This document shows positions 1-13,500 of a DNA stretch of 64,000 bases, piece after piece. The notes under the pieces were generated by a model. That model made no database searches. It saw only the letters and a program-made list of their open reading frames with translations, and was not told the origin of the DNA. Position 1 is the stretch's first letter, and each line of letters begins with the position of its first letter. Made by a program: the position numbers and the translations under genes. Source of the DNA: Eopsaltria australis (taxonomy: Eukaryota > Chordata > Aves > Passeriformes > Petroicidae); assembly GCA_034509425.1 (NCBI GenBank), contig JAVTVJ010000791.1, forward strand, positions 744,001 through 808,000, in the 5' to 3' direction.

Positions 1-1867
1 CAATACCCTCCTGTTACAGGCAGTCACATCTTTCCCCAGACATATTAATTCCATTAAAAGCACATTTCATGTTCTTTATCTATTGTTGATAATTTTCAAT
101 GCCCATTACTTATATGGAAAAGTCATTCTAGAACTGACAAGCAGGTACCTTAATAATATCAGAGGCAATGAGGAAGAATCTCTGTTCAGACAATAGCTTT
201 GTTTTCTGCTAGACACTCTTGAAAAATGCATAATATTCTGGTTGTGAGTTCCGATTCTAAGTTAAAATACAAATGGTATTTTCAAATAGAGAACCCTAAC
301 GATAAAACAAAACAATATAAAATGTCATGCTTGCAAAATTAATTGATTCACAGAATGCATGGAAGAATCAAGGTGAATGTCTGCTCTACACTGTCAGTTT
401 TGAAGCCTTTTCTCATATTCCCCCTTCTGCTCCTTAGGGTATATCTGTGAACATGCAATTCTTGGAATGGACAGCGAATTCCCCATTTGGCATTTACATC
501 TAAGACTTTTCTAGGGTTCAAGAATCTTATTTTTGTCTGGATTGCATTACTGTTCATCTCTGGTACTGCAAGAATTTTACAACTGTAAATATGAGAATAA
601 AAATTATGGATTTGGAATATGCACTTTGTCTTTCTGCCAGCCTGGTTTTGCTGTAGATATCAGACATATATCTGTCTGTTTTGTGCAAATGGTGTATTGC
701 AGCTGTATCTCAAATAAGATAAAATAAAATGGTGGCAGACATATTCAGCAGTCTTGTCACTGGAAACCTGTAGATGAAATATCTTAATACAGCTGCTGGG
801 TCCTGTACAGCCACCTGTGTTAACAGTAAGGATGACAGTTAGTGTTGTGTTTGACCTCAGCAATATCTGGTATACTACAGTTTGCAATTAGAACTGTAAC
901 TGTGTTTAAAAAAAATGTTAAAAACTTCTGCACGGAATGAATTTATGAATGAATTGCCAGTATTTATATATTTTACCTAGCAAAGATTTCAATGATGAAA
1001 TCTAAAGGAACTGGCATGTTTATTAAAGACAACTGGGCAATTGTTACTGTCTTTTCATTACCATAAGTAGGTGCATCACATCATCAACATTTCAGAGAAC
1101 TGGCAATCTATGTTAATGTAATTATACATACTGGACTGTAAGCTACGTGGTACATCAGCAGTCCCAGTATTGTGCAATGAATTCTCACAGGCTGAAACTG
1201 ATGAAGACTGTCACCATTTTACTCTAATGGGAGAAACTCAGCAAACAACAGGGCCCATAAGCTGAAGTATAAGGTTGCACAAGAAAGACACTAAAGCAGA
1301 GGCAATACATTTTATTACGGTTACTAAGACAGATGTAGAAGGAAAAAACCCTACAGGTTTCAGGGCACACAAGCTCTTCTTCAGCTAGTTTATTTCTCTT
1401 TCACAGTTTGCTTAATAAAAGGTATTAGCTTTCACTATAAACTTTCTTTGCTTACATTGTTCAGCCACCAGTTACACTGCCAGAAAATGCAGATGTATGC
1501 ATTAGGGCATACATAGAAGCATATACTGTATATCACATGTATTAAAGCTGATTTTATGCCCTATCTGGACCTTCTAAGTTCACAGCAGATTCTGGAACAG
1601 ACCCTAAATTTTCTCTGGTTAAGAGGAAAACCTAACTTTGCTTACTGCAAGATAGTTAACAACTGTTAAACAAAACAAGAAAAAGTGGAGACTGACAGCA
1701 TCTCTCATCCAGACCAATGCTACATCTGGATTGCAATCTGGATTTGCTTTTTTTTTTTTTAAATAACACACTACATTACAGACCAACAGAACTGTTACAA
1801 TTAAGAAGTTTTCCTCTTACTCTTTTACTTCTGAATGATGGTCTGCAGGAGGAATTCTTGGTTTTGT

Positions 1868-1892
1868 TCCTTACTGTATGATTCTATGACTC
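1868..1892 (+). mobile_element. possible CR1 tail remnant
   Basis: TTACTGTATGATTCTATGAC resembles the ATTCTATGAT tail of a + orientation CR1. No CR1 body is recognised before it. Confidence 0.25.
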
Positions 1893-4800
1893 TTAAATTT
1901 CCCCCCATTTTTATCATTCAAGCTTTTGAGATCATACAATTTTGTGTTAGGATATTCCTGTCTCATTAACATTACTTTCCAATTTTATATTATTTATAAG
2001 CTTTTTTTAACAAACTGTGGTGGGTTGCTTTTAATATTTAAAGTATTATTGAAAACTTGGAATTAGAACTAGCATATAAATTTGACCCAAAACAATAGCT
2101 TTCAACATACTTTATGTTCTCTTTTAACCACCTCTTACTAATTTTACAGTTATTGTTCTGTATTTCCCTCTCTTTAATTTTAACCATCTCTTCCACATTA
2201 ATCCCAAATAAATTTTATCATTAACATTTAGCCTACAAAAAAGCTTATTTTGCTCGGGAAATACCTACAGGCAGGTTAATTTATCAGAATCTTTTTGAGT
2301 AAACCAATTCAACATTTTTTTGTATTAGCCACTAACAAGCATCTTTAATATTCTTGATGTATCTAGATAATTCTCTTATAATTGTTCTATCTTAGGGGAT
2401 GCAAACCAAATCTGTAACTTGATATGAAAACTTAGAAGTGTTTCTGGTTTCACCAGGAAAGTCAAACTGGTTCTAATATCTTAGATAAAAGTAATAAATG
2501 CTTTAGAAGTAAGCAAGGGTGTAAACCAAAAGATCCCAAAAGTATTAGCTGCAATGCAAATCTCACAAAACAATGGACCAGAAAGACAAGCAATTAAACA
2601 GTGAGACTAGCATGTTGTAAAAAAGTTTTTAGAAGAATTTTGCATCTGTAAACCTAAAGCTAGAGCTGTCAGAATAGATTGTAAAAGGTCTTTTGTTAGA
2701 AGGTGTGTTAAAGGGGTTATGATGAGTTTTAAAGAGGAAACAGCTGAAAGTTTAATACTAAAATGACTGAATTAATTAAAACAAGAAAACATAAAAGAAG
2801 CAAGAGGTCACTAGGTCACTTGGGATTAAAGGGAATAATGAAGTAAAACAAAATCACTGCTGATTGGATAAATGATTGATTTGTGTCAGCTTTCTCAAAA
2901 GAAGATTCTAGGGAGATAACTCTCCAAGAGCCTGATCTTATTTGGATATAAAGATGAGACAAGACCACAGAGAGAGGTGTCAGAAGGGTAACTTTAAACT
3001 GAAGTGTGATAAAGCTCCAAGTACATCCTCAGGAAGGAACTCAGAAATTACTGTTCCACTAACTCACCTGAAAATCAATGTTGTACCAGATGACAAGGTA
3101 GTAACAAACACTGTACCTCTAGAACAAAAGGGATGACGACAGATGGCACAGTGAATGTTATGATAGCTTCTGGTGAACTGTTTTAAGTAACTAATAAGAT
3201 AAAAATCATCTTGAACAGTGAGTCTCTAAGTTTTCTCACTAATCCAGTAGTTTCATTCAAATGTATTGGTGAAGGCATGGATGAACAAGGTCATGGACAA
3301 CAAGGTGAACAACTTTAGATATCCAAAAGGTCTAACAATGTCAAAGAGAGAGAAAAGGGTGAAAAGTGGATTGAAAATAAAGCGCAGAGTGAAAAAATCA
3401 GCTACACTAAGACAAGAATAAGCAATTACCTTTCAGTATAACTAAATTAATACTTCAAGTTAAATATCCTGAATAAACGGAGTGAGATACATTTCCAGAA
3501 GATCCAAAATCAGGAACTCAGCCAACTCCAGACAAAATATAGTGATTTCTCATGGTTTTAGCTCAGGAATGGAAAATGGAACAAAGAGGTTCTCAGAAAC
3601 TCTAATCAAATTATCTTACAAAATTGAAGAAGATCCTGCAGAGTGAAGTCTTTCTGCTTTTCACAAGGACTCTGTTACTCTAAAGTAACAGAACAAGTTA
3701 ATGAAAAAAGCCTGTGAACTTTACTAGTAACAGCACAGTGAAGACCTCTACCAATTCCAGTTGTGGAGAACAATTAAAAGAAAATGCACATTTTTTAAGG
3801 AGAATAAACGAAGAATTACTGTAGTGGCTCTACAAGAGACAGCTAATATTACTCCATTTAGAATACTATAAATGAGACTGAATATCCCATGCCAAAATGG
3901 CCAATACAGTAATACAGGAAACTCCAGAAAAGATGACAAAGATTATTCTCATCATGAAAAATCACTCCTGACGTGAAAATGGAGAAAAAAGGAATTATTT
4001 ATTTCAGAAGAAGATGAGACAGAGGAAACATGAAGAAATGTGGTAAAACCACAACTACTGCAGACCTTTAATATCTAGGCAAGCAGGCACTCAGTAATAT
4101 CTCAGTAATTTAGAAAATATAAAATATTTGTTATTTTTCAGATGAGACCACACAGTTTCTTTGGGGTGAAAAAACTTCACATTATTAAAAGTATGTCCGT
4201 CATTCACATGAGAACCAAGAACATCTATTTAGAACAGTTAGCACTAAAAACGAATTTCAGAAGAAAAAGAATACTCCATGCCTTGGGACCACCCAATTAC
4301 AAATCAGCTTATGGGTATTGCTGATGGATTCCTTTCCCACTTCTCTGAGACCAGTGGTACTGGCCACTGGCCAGACAATTCCACTTGCAGATTCCTACAT
4401 CATCAATGGAGGCAAAGACACTTCAGACTGCAGTATATGCCAAATGGAAATTTTTCTCTGCAAGTCTCACTCTGACTCTCCATTTTATGAAATGTGTCAT
4501 CAGTGCTCATGATTACTAAGTACCAAGATATTTGTATCAGCACCAGTGTCTTCAAAAGAATGTAATAAGAGGAATGATGGAAATAGCTTTCTATATATTC
4601 TAATAATAGTGGTATACCATAGGTTATTTTAAACATCTAACTGGACAGATTAAACGAAGAACATAATATATGCCAATTATATATCATCATTTCTTGGAAA
4701 TTGGATAAAACACTTGCTCTGAGTTTTGCCTGCTGTTTCTCAACATCTGATAAAAATTTTTAACAGATGGAAATGATTGCAAAGTGAACAGCACTCCCTT

Positions 4801-5226
4801 CATGTTCTCCATTCTGCTGATTTAATCACAAACCCACTGAATCTGATAGTAATGAAACAATAGACTTGTTGCTGATGAGATCACCAAATGGCTTCCATAA
4901 AAACCTATCAGGCACTGTAAAACATAGTCACCACATACATACAGAGTCATCTTTTGATCTGCCATATTACCTGTCAATACAAAACAGTAAATTCTATTAC
5001 AGCAGCAATGTTAAATAAACAAATTTTATTTGTAACTACACTGAAGGACCATATTAAAAAAGAATTTTGCCAAAACTCTTTCGTAGAGTTAGCTGGCCTA
5101 AACATTTATAGATTTTAACATTCTTCCCTATTACAAAATGGCAACACCATTCCTGAGTGAGTCTGCTCTGCAGTCTCTATATAACATGTATTTTAAAAAA
5201 CCAAATCATGTTAAAATGATTTGCTA

Positions 5227-5257
5227 CAGAGTTCCCAGACTACAACTGGGAACTCTG
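5227..5257. repeat. perfect hairpin, 12-bp arms and 7-nt loop
   Basis: CAGAGTTCCCAG (5227-5238) and its exact reverse complement CTGGGAACTCTG (5246-5257) flank ACTACAA. GCTAC just to the left (5223-5227) and GTAGC further right could extend the stem with a bulge. No conserved small-RNA gene is recognised. Confidence 0.8.
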
Positions 5258-8200
5258 AGTACACAGTAGCTGGTAGTTCTAATAATGTAAAAAAGGCTTG
5301 AAGTTAAGTATGTCTTGAGGTGCTTTCAGGATCAATGCTGAAATGCCTGAAAGATCAGCCAATCATTCTACAGAATCTACCTAATGTATTCCTCCACAAG
5401 CAACTACAGATTTTCTTTTATTACTCAGACTTGAAATGAGTAGATCTCTGAACAGAAAATAATTTAATTTTTCTCAAATGTCAACTTTACATAAAATTGC
5501 TTTTTTGTACATAAAAATGTCATCAACTTAATGCCAGTTTAAACAGCGTCTGCAGAAAGTTTCAAGTCTAGAAACAATCACTGAGTCTCACTCAAAACAA
5601 AAAACCCCTCCTTCTTCCAATGGTACTATTTGAGCCTCAAAGGATCCAACAGGGTGATTCATCCAGCCTGAGGATCCTCCCTGGCTGCCCCCTCTTCTAG
5701 GGGCTCCTCTGATCCAGACAAGAGAGAGCAGACTGGAAAGAATTTTTCTGGCAGCAAGAAAAGAACCTAGCTGCAGCAACTGCTTTTCCCAAGCCCTCTT
5801 TTGTCACATGAAGGAACCACATGTACATGATGTGACAGGATGGAGATATAGGACACTATGGGAAAGTCAAAAGCCAGGATTTCCACTGTCAGAACAATTT
5901 ACATCATATTTCTTCTGAGGGACTCCTGAAGACAGAGATTGCTAGGTACAGGCTGGATGAGATGCTCTGGTAGCATCCTGCTCTTTGTTTCGCTTTTTCT
6001 GTTTAAGGTAGAAAACAGAGACATACACAGTAAACATGGTGCTTCAGGGAATTACCCTTCAGAGTTGCACAACAGAATACAACCAAAATGAGCCAAGTAA
6101 TATATTGTAAATTTTCTGTCTCTGGAAAAATTATGTAGCTCACTCATCAGTCAAGCACTGTTAGCTCAGTCTACACCTGCTTCTACACCTGTTCTTCTGT
6201 ATCAGAACACAAGCTGGTAATGAGGACCTTTTAAAAACCCCTTGCCTTAATTTTATGACCCCCTCTCTCTAAATCAGCTGACAGAAGGAGCAGATCAGTT
6301 TCAACTGGGATTTTGGTGAGAATGGGCCATCAAGTCCTTCTGGCTGTCCAGTAAAAGAAGAGATCCTCATGCCAAAGTTTGTTCATAAATCAGATTCTAG
6401 ACATCAGAGACAGGATGCGATTAGATACTGGGTACAGACATTTTTTATGGAAGTCGAATTACAATATAAATGGAGATCTGAATGAGCCTAAAAAAATATA
6501 TTCAAACAAACACAGGACAGAAATAATCTTCAACAAAATGTAAGCTACAGATGTTATTTGCTATTTTTCATATGACATGGACTTGAGGGTATAAAATGAA
6601 ACTGCAAAACAGCAGATTTAAAAGAAATAAAAGGAAATATTGTCCACACTGCTTACAATTAAATTGAGGAATGTATTGCCACAAGAAACCAAACAGATCA
6701 AAAGCATGAACAGGTTCAAAGTAGCTAGGTCTAGTCACAGAAGAAAAATATATCACAGAACATTAAACAGAAAAGGCCAAATGAACTTCCTGACTAAATA
6801 AGCCTTGAACTTCACTTTGTTAATAAAAAACAAAAGATGCGGTAGTATCTTAGCACTACACTGCTTCTGTCCACCATCAGAGACAGGACATTTGGCTAAA
6901 CAGATATTTGATCTAATTTGGCATAATTTATTCTTAAATCAGTTATGATTTCTAAAACCTTACATTTATCATCTTGACTTAGCAGCACACAATTGTGGAG
7001 TGTTATCTGACATACTGGAGAGCTCCATGTCTGAAGGTGCATACATGCATTTATTTTTAAAAATTGATTTAGGAATTAAATATCACTCATGTAGAAATAT
7101 TCCTCACAGAAAATGATCTGTCATTTTCTGTTTCCGAATGGAGTGGAATTAAGTTTTTTTGCAGCTCCCAGAAAGATCATCCTCTTATTTTATGTAACCG
7201 GAAAAGCCTGATATAACTTTGAAAGCAACAACTGTGAGATATGCAATGGTAAAACAAAAAGGAAAAGCATTCTAATTTTATGTAATGCATCAATGATTAA
7301 ATAAGGAAGTAGATTAATAATCAATAGACTGATTTTGAAATACAATCAAAGCATGACTCAGTATTTAGGACCTGTGTGAATGTCCTCCATACTGAACACT
7401 TAATGCACAACCATCATGCCACATCTGACGCAGAGTCATCTGAAGAATGTCTAAACACTATAGAATTAATTACACCAATGTATACACAATCAGAAAAACT
7501 CTTCCAGCTTCCCACAGTGTTATTAAAGCAGGTATTTCAGTGCTTAGCATATTCTGTACATTAATTTTTTAATTTCAACTATATGAGTCACAAAAACTAG
7601 CAACAAATTAGCATCACAGCAAGACTACTACGAAAGAATTGATAAAATTAAAGTGAGAGTTTCTATAACAATTATTATAATCTGTGAATAACCAAAAGTA
7701 AGGTCTGTTATCTCAGACTTCTACAAGCACTATCTCAGCTCTAGGTTATTTTACAGAAGAATATTTTAGCTGATCTGCTACATACTCCAGATAGATTTCA
7801 CATTCTTACAAAGTAGTTTCATCTCTAGTATCTTCCCATTACCCATTCCCTGCTCATGTGAAAAAAGAATGGCTCCAAAATGCTTCTTACATTACTATCC
7901 CACATCTGCACATCAATTAAGCGTGGACTACATGTGAGCCAGAAAAAACATTTTGATACCTCTTTAGGCTGGATGAAAAGAATTTCTAAATTGAGCTATA
8001 GCACATCTTAAAAATGAAATCAAATGGCGAAGATGTTTTATTTTTGCAGTAGATCTGAAACTGGACCTGGATCACTATGTTGCAATAAAAGTCTACTTCA
8101 GATGACTATCTCACCCTCAGGTGTGATTGAAAAGATTTGTAGTTGGCTAATAATGAACACTATTTGTATTAAACTTATTCAAGGATGCTCAACTATTCTA

Positions 8201-9245
8201 GTAGCCATAGCACATTAGAGATAACAGATGGCCATATACAACCCTGTTAATTATTTGCATTATAAGTGCGGTCTCCTAACCTCCAGATTTATATACTGCT
8301 TTATATGTAAATAATTGTACTGGGTTATTATAAGTTTAGTTAATGTATTATACCTATCTCAAAATGAAATAAAATGCACCCCCTCCCCAAAAATGGACAC
8401 ATCTATTAATTGTATTACATATGCTTAAAATGTTGAGGCTGAAACATTTCCAAACAACTAGCTGTAAGTACACAAGGACAACTACCCTTATATCTGAGCA
8501 TTTGTAAGACAGGTGTTAGCTAGCATGCATTTTATCCCATGTATAACTGCTTCAAGCAGCAAGTAACCTGCAAGTTTCAACTTTTTAGGCTTCAGTCAAT
8601 TAAGTTTTTGTCCTTACTTGTTGAATTTATTATAATGCAGTTGACTAAATTCTATACCTAAGCTGACATAGGTAACATTTTCATTGTTCATATCACAAGA
8701 ACAATTCTCATAAAAATGCTACCACTGACATTAATCTGATCAGCAGAGGGCTATAAAGGACATTTGTTCATCAAATATTAACACACTATCACATAAGTAA
8801 TATTTTGAACATATAAATATAGTACTTGATTTAATAAACATGCAACTGCTTTACTATTGCTTAAATAATATACTATATAGCATAACTCATACTATAACCT
8901 TACAGTGTTTTACACTCTATGAAGTAATGTAAATTATTCTTGGTATAGACAAGTTCCATTAAGCAGACTAGAAAACCAGCTGTAACACACAGAAATATTT
9001 CTATGACCTGCTGAAGACAGTGTTCATTTGGGTTAAGATACAGAAAGTTATAACTGATTCATGTCTACTTTGGAAAAAAACCAGGTATGTAGCATCATAA
9101 CAATGCTTGCAACACGGGTTTTAATTAAGTATAGAAACATTAAGAGTGAACTATGTTTTGTGAAAAAGTCTTAGAATTTACAGAAGTCTGTTTGTCCCAA
9201 CTTCTCAGCACTAAACAGTGTGTTATCTCTAAGCTGCTTTGAATT

Positions 9246-9272
9246 TAGAATCATAGAATGCAGATAAAAATA
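9246..9272 (-). mobile_element. possible CR1 tail remnant
   Basis: TTTAGAATCATAGAATGCAG on the + strand resembles the terminal reverse complement of CR1, but the sequence to its right is not clearly CR1. Very short. Confidence 0.3.
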
Positions 9273-10460
9273 CTAAAGTCAACCATAAACCAATAAAACT
9301 CAGTGCTTAAAAAGTCAGGTAGACAGTTAAAATAATAATGACACCTGCACTTAGAAATCAAGGGATGCCCCTTCCATTTAAATTTTCTTACTAAAATTAC
9401 TGGCAAAGAACATTTATTGACAGTTAATAAAGAAAAAGAATATTAGAAAGAAAGAGATAAGAAGATCATAATGAAAGTAGTCTTCCTACAACAACATAAA
9501 GTAAAGAAAGTTGCCAATATTTTTTTGCTTTTCACTTTATGTCTAATTTCTTCACTGCACCTGTTAATCAGTGCTATAACAATAAAGATCACTGGACACA
9601 GATAATGGGTCTCATGATCCTCAATGTTACTTTTTCCTTTTATTAAAAAATTTCCTTTCTATCATGAAGTCTGTGCATAACAACATAAAAAATACATACA
9701 CAATAATTTAGGGTTTTTGACTTCAAAATTTATAGTATTATAATGTAGAGAGTATTAGTTACTTCTCTTTTATCATTATCAGCATTTTGGGATCTGTTTT
9801 TCATTTGTTGATTAGTCAGTAAAATCCTATTCCTGTTTTCACTGAACTACTAAAGATTATCACTAAATATTCTCAAGTAAGGAATGTCATTGAAATGTTT
9901 CATATAAAACACTCGTATCACTTAAGTTACCATAAATCAAATTTTGTGTGAGAGTTCATCTGATTTCTACAATTTAAATCTAAAAATACTTGGAAAAATG
10001 CTAGTAAACTAAAATCAGTAGTCACTCCCCATTCAAGCCAGCTGCACCATATTTTATTCTAAAAGTATTTTGTATCTGTAATATTCTTAAAAATAGAAGG
10101 TTACAGATCTATGCTCAAAAATTCATATTCCAAAGGGTTAAATGAAGAAAAAAGAAAGTAAGACTAAATTGAGGGATGGCAGACACATCACTTGAAGAAA
10201 ACAAAATAACGGATTTAAGGAACTCTTCAGTGTTAATAGATTATTGAGATAAGGTTTATTCTTGAGGTCAACAAGTAAGTATTAGATTATATTTAAACAC
10301 AGTTTGTTGATGCTTTTTTTTATAAAAAGAAAAACCTGAAACATATGTGGCACACAGCCTCAGTTAGGAGGCTGCAAAAAGAGAGCAGGGGATTCAGCAC
10401 ATATTTTATTAACTCAATTTTCTTTTCAGCTTTGCAGTTCACCTTTAAAATAAAAGCTTA

Positions 10461-10560
10461 GATTCTGCTGAAAACAGCAAAATCTGTGGAAAATCCACAG
10501 GGAGGCTCCAAATCCTTGGGATTTGTGGATTTTCTGTTTGAACAGATTTTTATTGTTCCT
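10461..10560. repeat. cluster of small hairpins within a larger imperfect inverted repeat
   Basis: CTGTGGA-AAA-TCCACAG (about 10484-10500) and AAATCC-TTG-GGATTT (about 10510-10524) are perfect palindromes. The segment CAGCAAAATCTGTGGAAAAT is loosely complementary to TTTGTGGATTTTCTG with ACAGATTTTTATTG downstream. No transposon family is recognised. Confidence 0.5.
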
Positions 10561-13500
10561 GTTGATTGCCCCAACACTCACTTTCAGGCACCAGACAGCT
10601 TGAGTTATGTTATCTGTGGGCATTTAAACAGTACCAGCAGGTAGCTTAACTTTCCAAACTCATTTTTCCTAGAAGGTAGAATGCCAAATAACTGTTTGGA
10701 GAGACATGAAAATGTAAAAAGAATGATCTTATCAGTTTTGTTAATTTAACTTGGTTTAATAATTGCCACTGACTTGTTAGATATATTAAGTTATAAAAAT
10801 ATTTTTATATGGACTGACACCTCTATTTTCATTCTTTTTGTTATTGCCTGATCACATACTATAGGAAAAATGGCTCTGTCTGGGCTAAATGCCCAGAACA
10901 TTTGAAGCATCTCATACTGAAACAATAGTAGTCTTTGTTGAACACCATCTGCTAGCAGATTTTTTTTTTTAATCATTGTATGTCTGCTAATACAGATGCA
11001 CTGCACTTCCACAAAAGTGGAATTGCATTTACGCTCAGACTAAATACTATTCATGTAAAAAGTGTTTCATTTCACATAATGATTGAGCTGCAGTTATATT
11101 GACGCAACACACACAAGATAAGCATGTTATATGCAACCAGATTATTCAGAAATATTTGCTCTTGTTCTTATGATTTTTACACAGTCATCATTCATTCAGT
11201 GCCATAAATCTTACCTTTCAGTGATCATTTGTGTTGTGAATTTGTTGGTATTTCTCATAACTCTGTATTTCTACACTAGCTATTATGGGTGAACTGACTT
11301 GGCTAAAGTACAAATCAGACAGTAAACAGTGTATTAATAAAAATCTGCAGACACTAAATAATTGTTATCTGCATTAAGAAAACAGAAATGCATTAACAGA
11401 CTTCTAAAAAGTAAAATATGGGCAGAAATGAACTCTGTCTTGAAATGAGAAAGAAAAAAATTTAGGAAAGATAGTTAAAAGTGCAGTTAGTCAATAGGAA
11501 GAACCAAGTAGTAACGTGAAACCCACAGACAATGCAAACAAAACTAATTAAAGACAGCATTGTGTCTATATTCACAGTTCTCTTTAAAAAATTTAGTGGA
11601 ATTAATATTCTGATCATACCAGTCCTGGCTGAAGTTTCACTGCAAAAATGACATGACAAATGTTAAACTGATTTTTGGAACAGCTAAAAAGGGATAGTTC
11701 AAAATTTGTACCAAATTATTTTTAAAGCTGGATGAAGAAAATGCAGAAGATCTACTAGGTTACTTAGTTTATCTGTTTCCTGATTTCTGTAAGACACGTA
11801 CCACTTTTTGGTACTCTTAGTATAAATATCTGAAACTATAATTTCTTTATGTTTCATAATTTGGAAAGTATTTTTGATATGCAGTTCAAATATTCTGATT
11901 TGCCCTTCCTTTCAGCATCTTGGAACTTTTCTGGTTTTGTTCTTTGAAAACTCCCATAAGAAATATGCTATTGTACATCCTTGGACATGAGTAGACACTA
12001 AAGCTTAAGAAATGACCTTGTGTTCACTGATCAATTATAACTGTATATACGCTCAGGCAATCACAAATACAAAATAAAGCATATTAGCTTAACATTAAAC
12101 TAAAATGTGAATTACAGCTTCTCAAGGCAATTTATCTTGTGGTTGCACCATGTCAATTCAACATTCAGATTTTTGGTAAGCCAGATCAGAAGGCACTTGG
12201 TTAAGGCCATATTCAGTTGTAATTCTAAAATGAATGGAATTAAAGAGATAATGAAACTAGCACAGATAACTTTAGAAGCAGATTTTCTGTCAAGTTTAGT
12301 ATTCAAAATGCATAAAAAAATTAAAATGGATAACTGGCTTCTTTTAAAGTTTCCTTATTCCTTAGTAAGTACAGTAAAAAAAGTAATTTGTAAAGAAAAG
12401 ACAGCTATTTTCATGATCTTGCAAATCAATTAATATTTCTAGTGAACAAAACCATAAATTTCCACAATTCTACAATTTTTCAGGGTTGTGGCCATTGGAA
12501 CACAAACTCAGTACCAATGCAGAAGTCTGGTACTCTGTGAGAAGCTGATTAATACTTTAGATAAAACGCCTTCCAAAACATGCTCCCAATTGAGTTTACT
12601 ATTTGCACCATCACATCCTTAAAATTCTGACTCCCAAGACAAGGCTACTATTCATATTTCACATAATTTAGGTGAAGGAAACAGTTAGTGTTCATTGTAT
12701 TATGAAGTAATAATGTATTAATATATAGGCTACAGGCCTATAAATGTTTCTCCAGCAATACATTATAAATAATTTTTAAGTGACCTGTATAAAATAATCT
12801 CCCTTGCATATCCAGTCTCAGAAATGATCAAGCAGTCATGAACCATTGCACATTTTGTTTAAAATAAGTCTTACAAGAACAAAACATAGAAAGAAAAGAT
12901 AAATAATGATTTTTACTACTGACATATATTGCAGAACATGACACAATTAGTAAAACCAAACTCAGTTAAACAAAGCTTTAATAGCAAAGCAAGTAATACA
13001 TGAAGAAACTTTCTTGTAACTCATTACGTTCCAAAGAATTTCTCTATTTCAGAATCTTTCTCAACATGAGATTTCAATAACAGCCAATACCTTTTTTAAG
13101 TGATCCACTGAAGCGATTACTATACAAGAAAGCACTAATAGGAAATCATCGAGTAGTTTTTTTAAAACTGTGTATATAACACAAGCCCTTAAAAGCCAGC
13201 AATACTTTATTGGATTTTGGTAGGCATAACATGATCAAAGTGTTCTCTAAACCATGAAAACACTGAACTATTAATTGCATGTTCAGAACATTTTTAAAGT
13301 ACATTCAATTTAAAAAGAGCACATTGCAAATAAAGAAAAACTGAACTCCCTATTTATATGGAAGCTGCTGTGCTCATGTGTTTATGTCTCACAGCTACAT
13401 AAATGTATCATTCATGCAGGTTGCCTCCACCTGCTCTCAGGGTTTTTTTTTTAAAGCTTGTTCACACTTTCTTTTGCAAGCTTTCCTTCCTCAAAAATCT

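Noticed and set aside
5588..5779. Minus-strand frame with SGWMNH, superficially like the GWMSH motif of the CWC27 C-terminus
   Set aside because: The surrounding residues do not match CWC27, and there is no phase-compatible acceptor with the expected flanking exon sequence.
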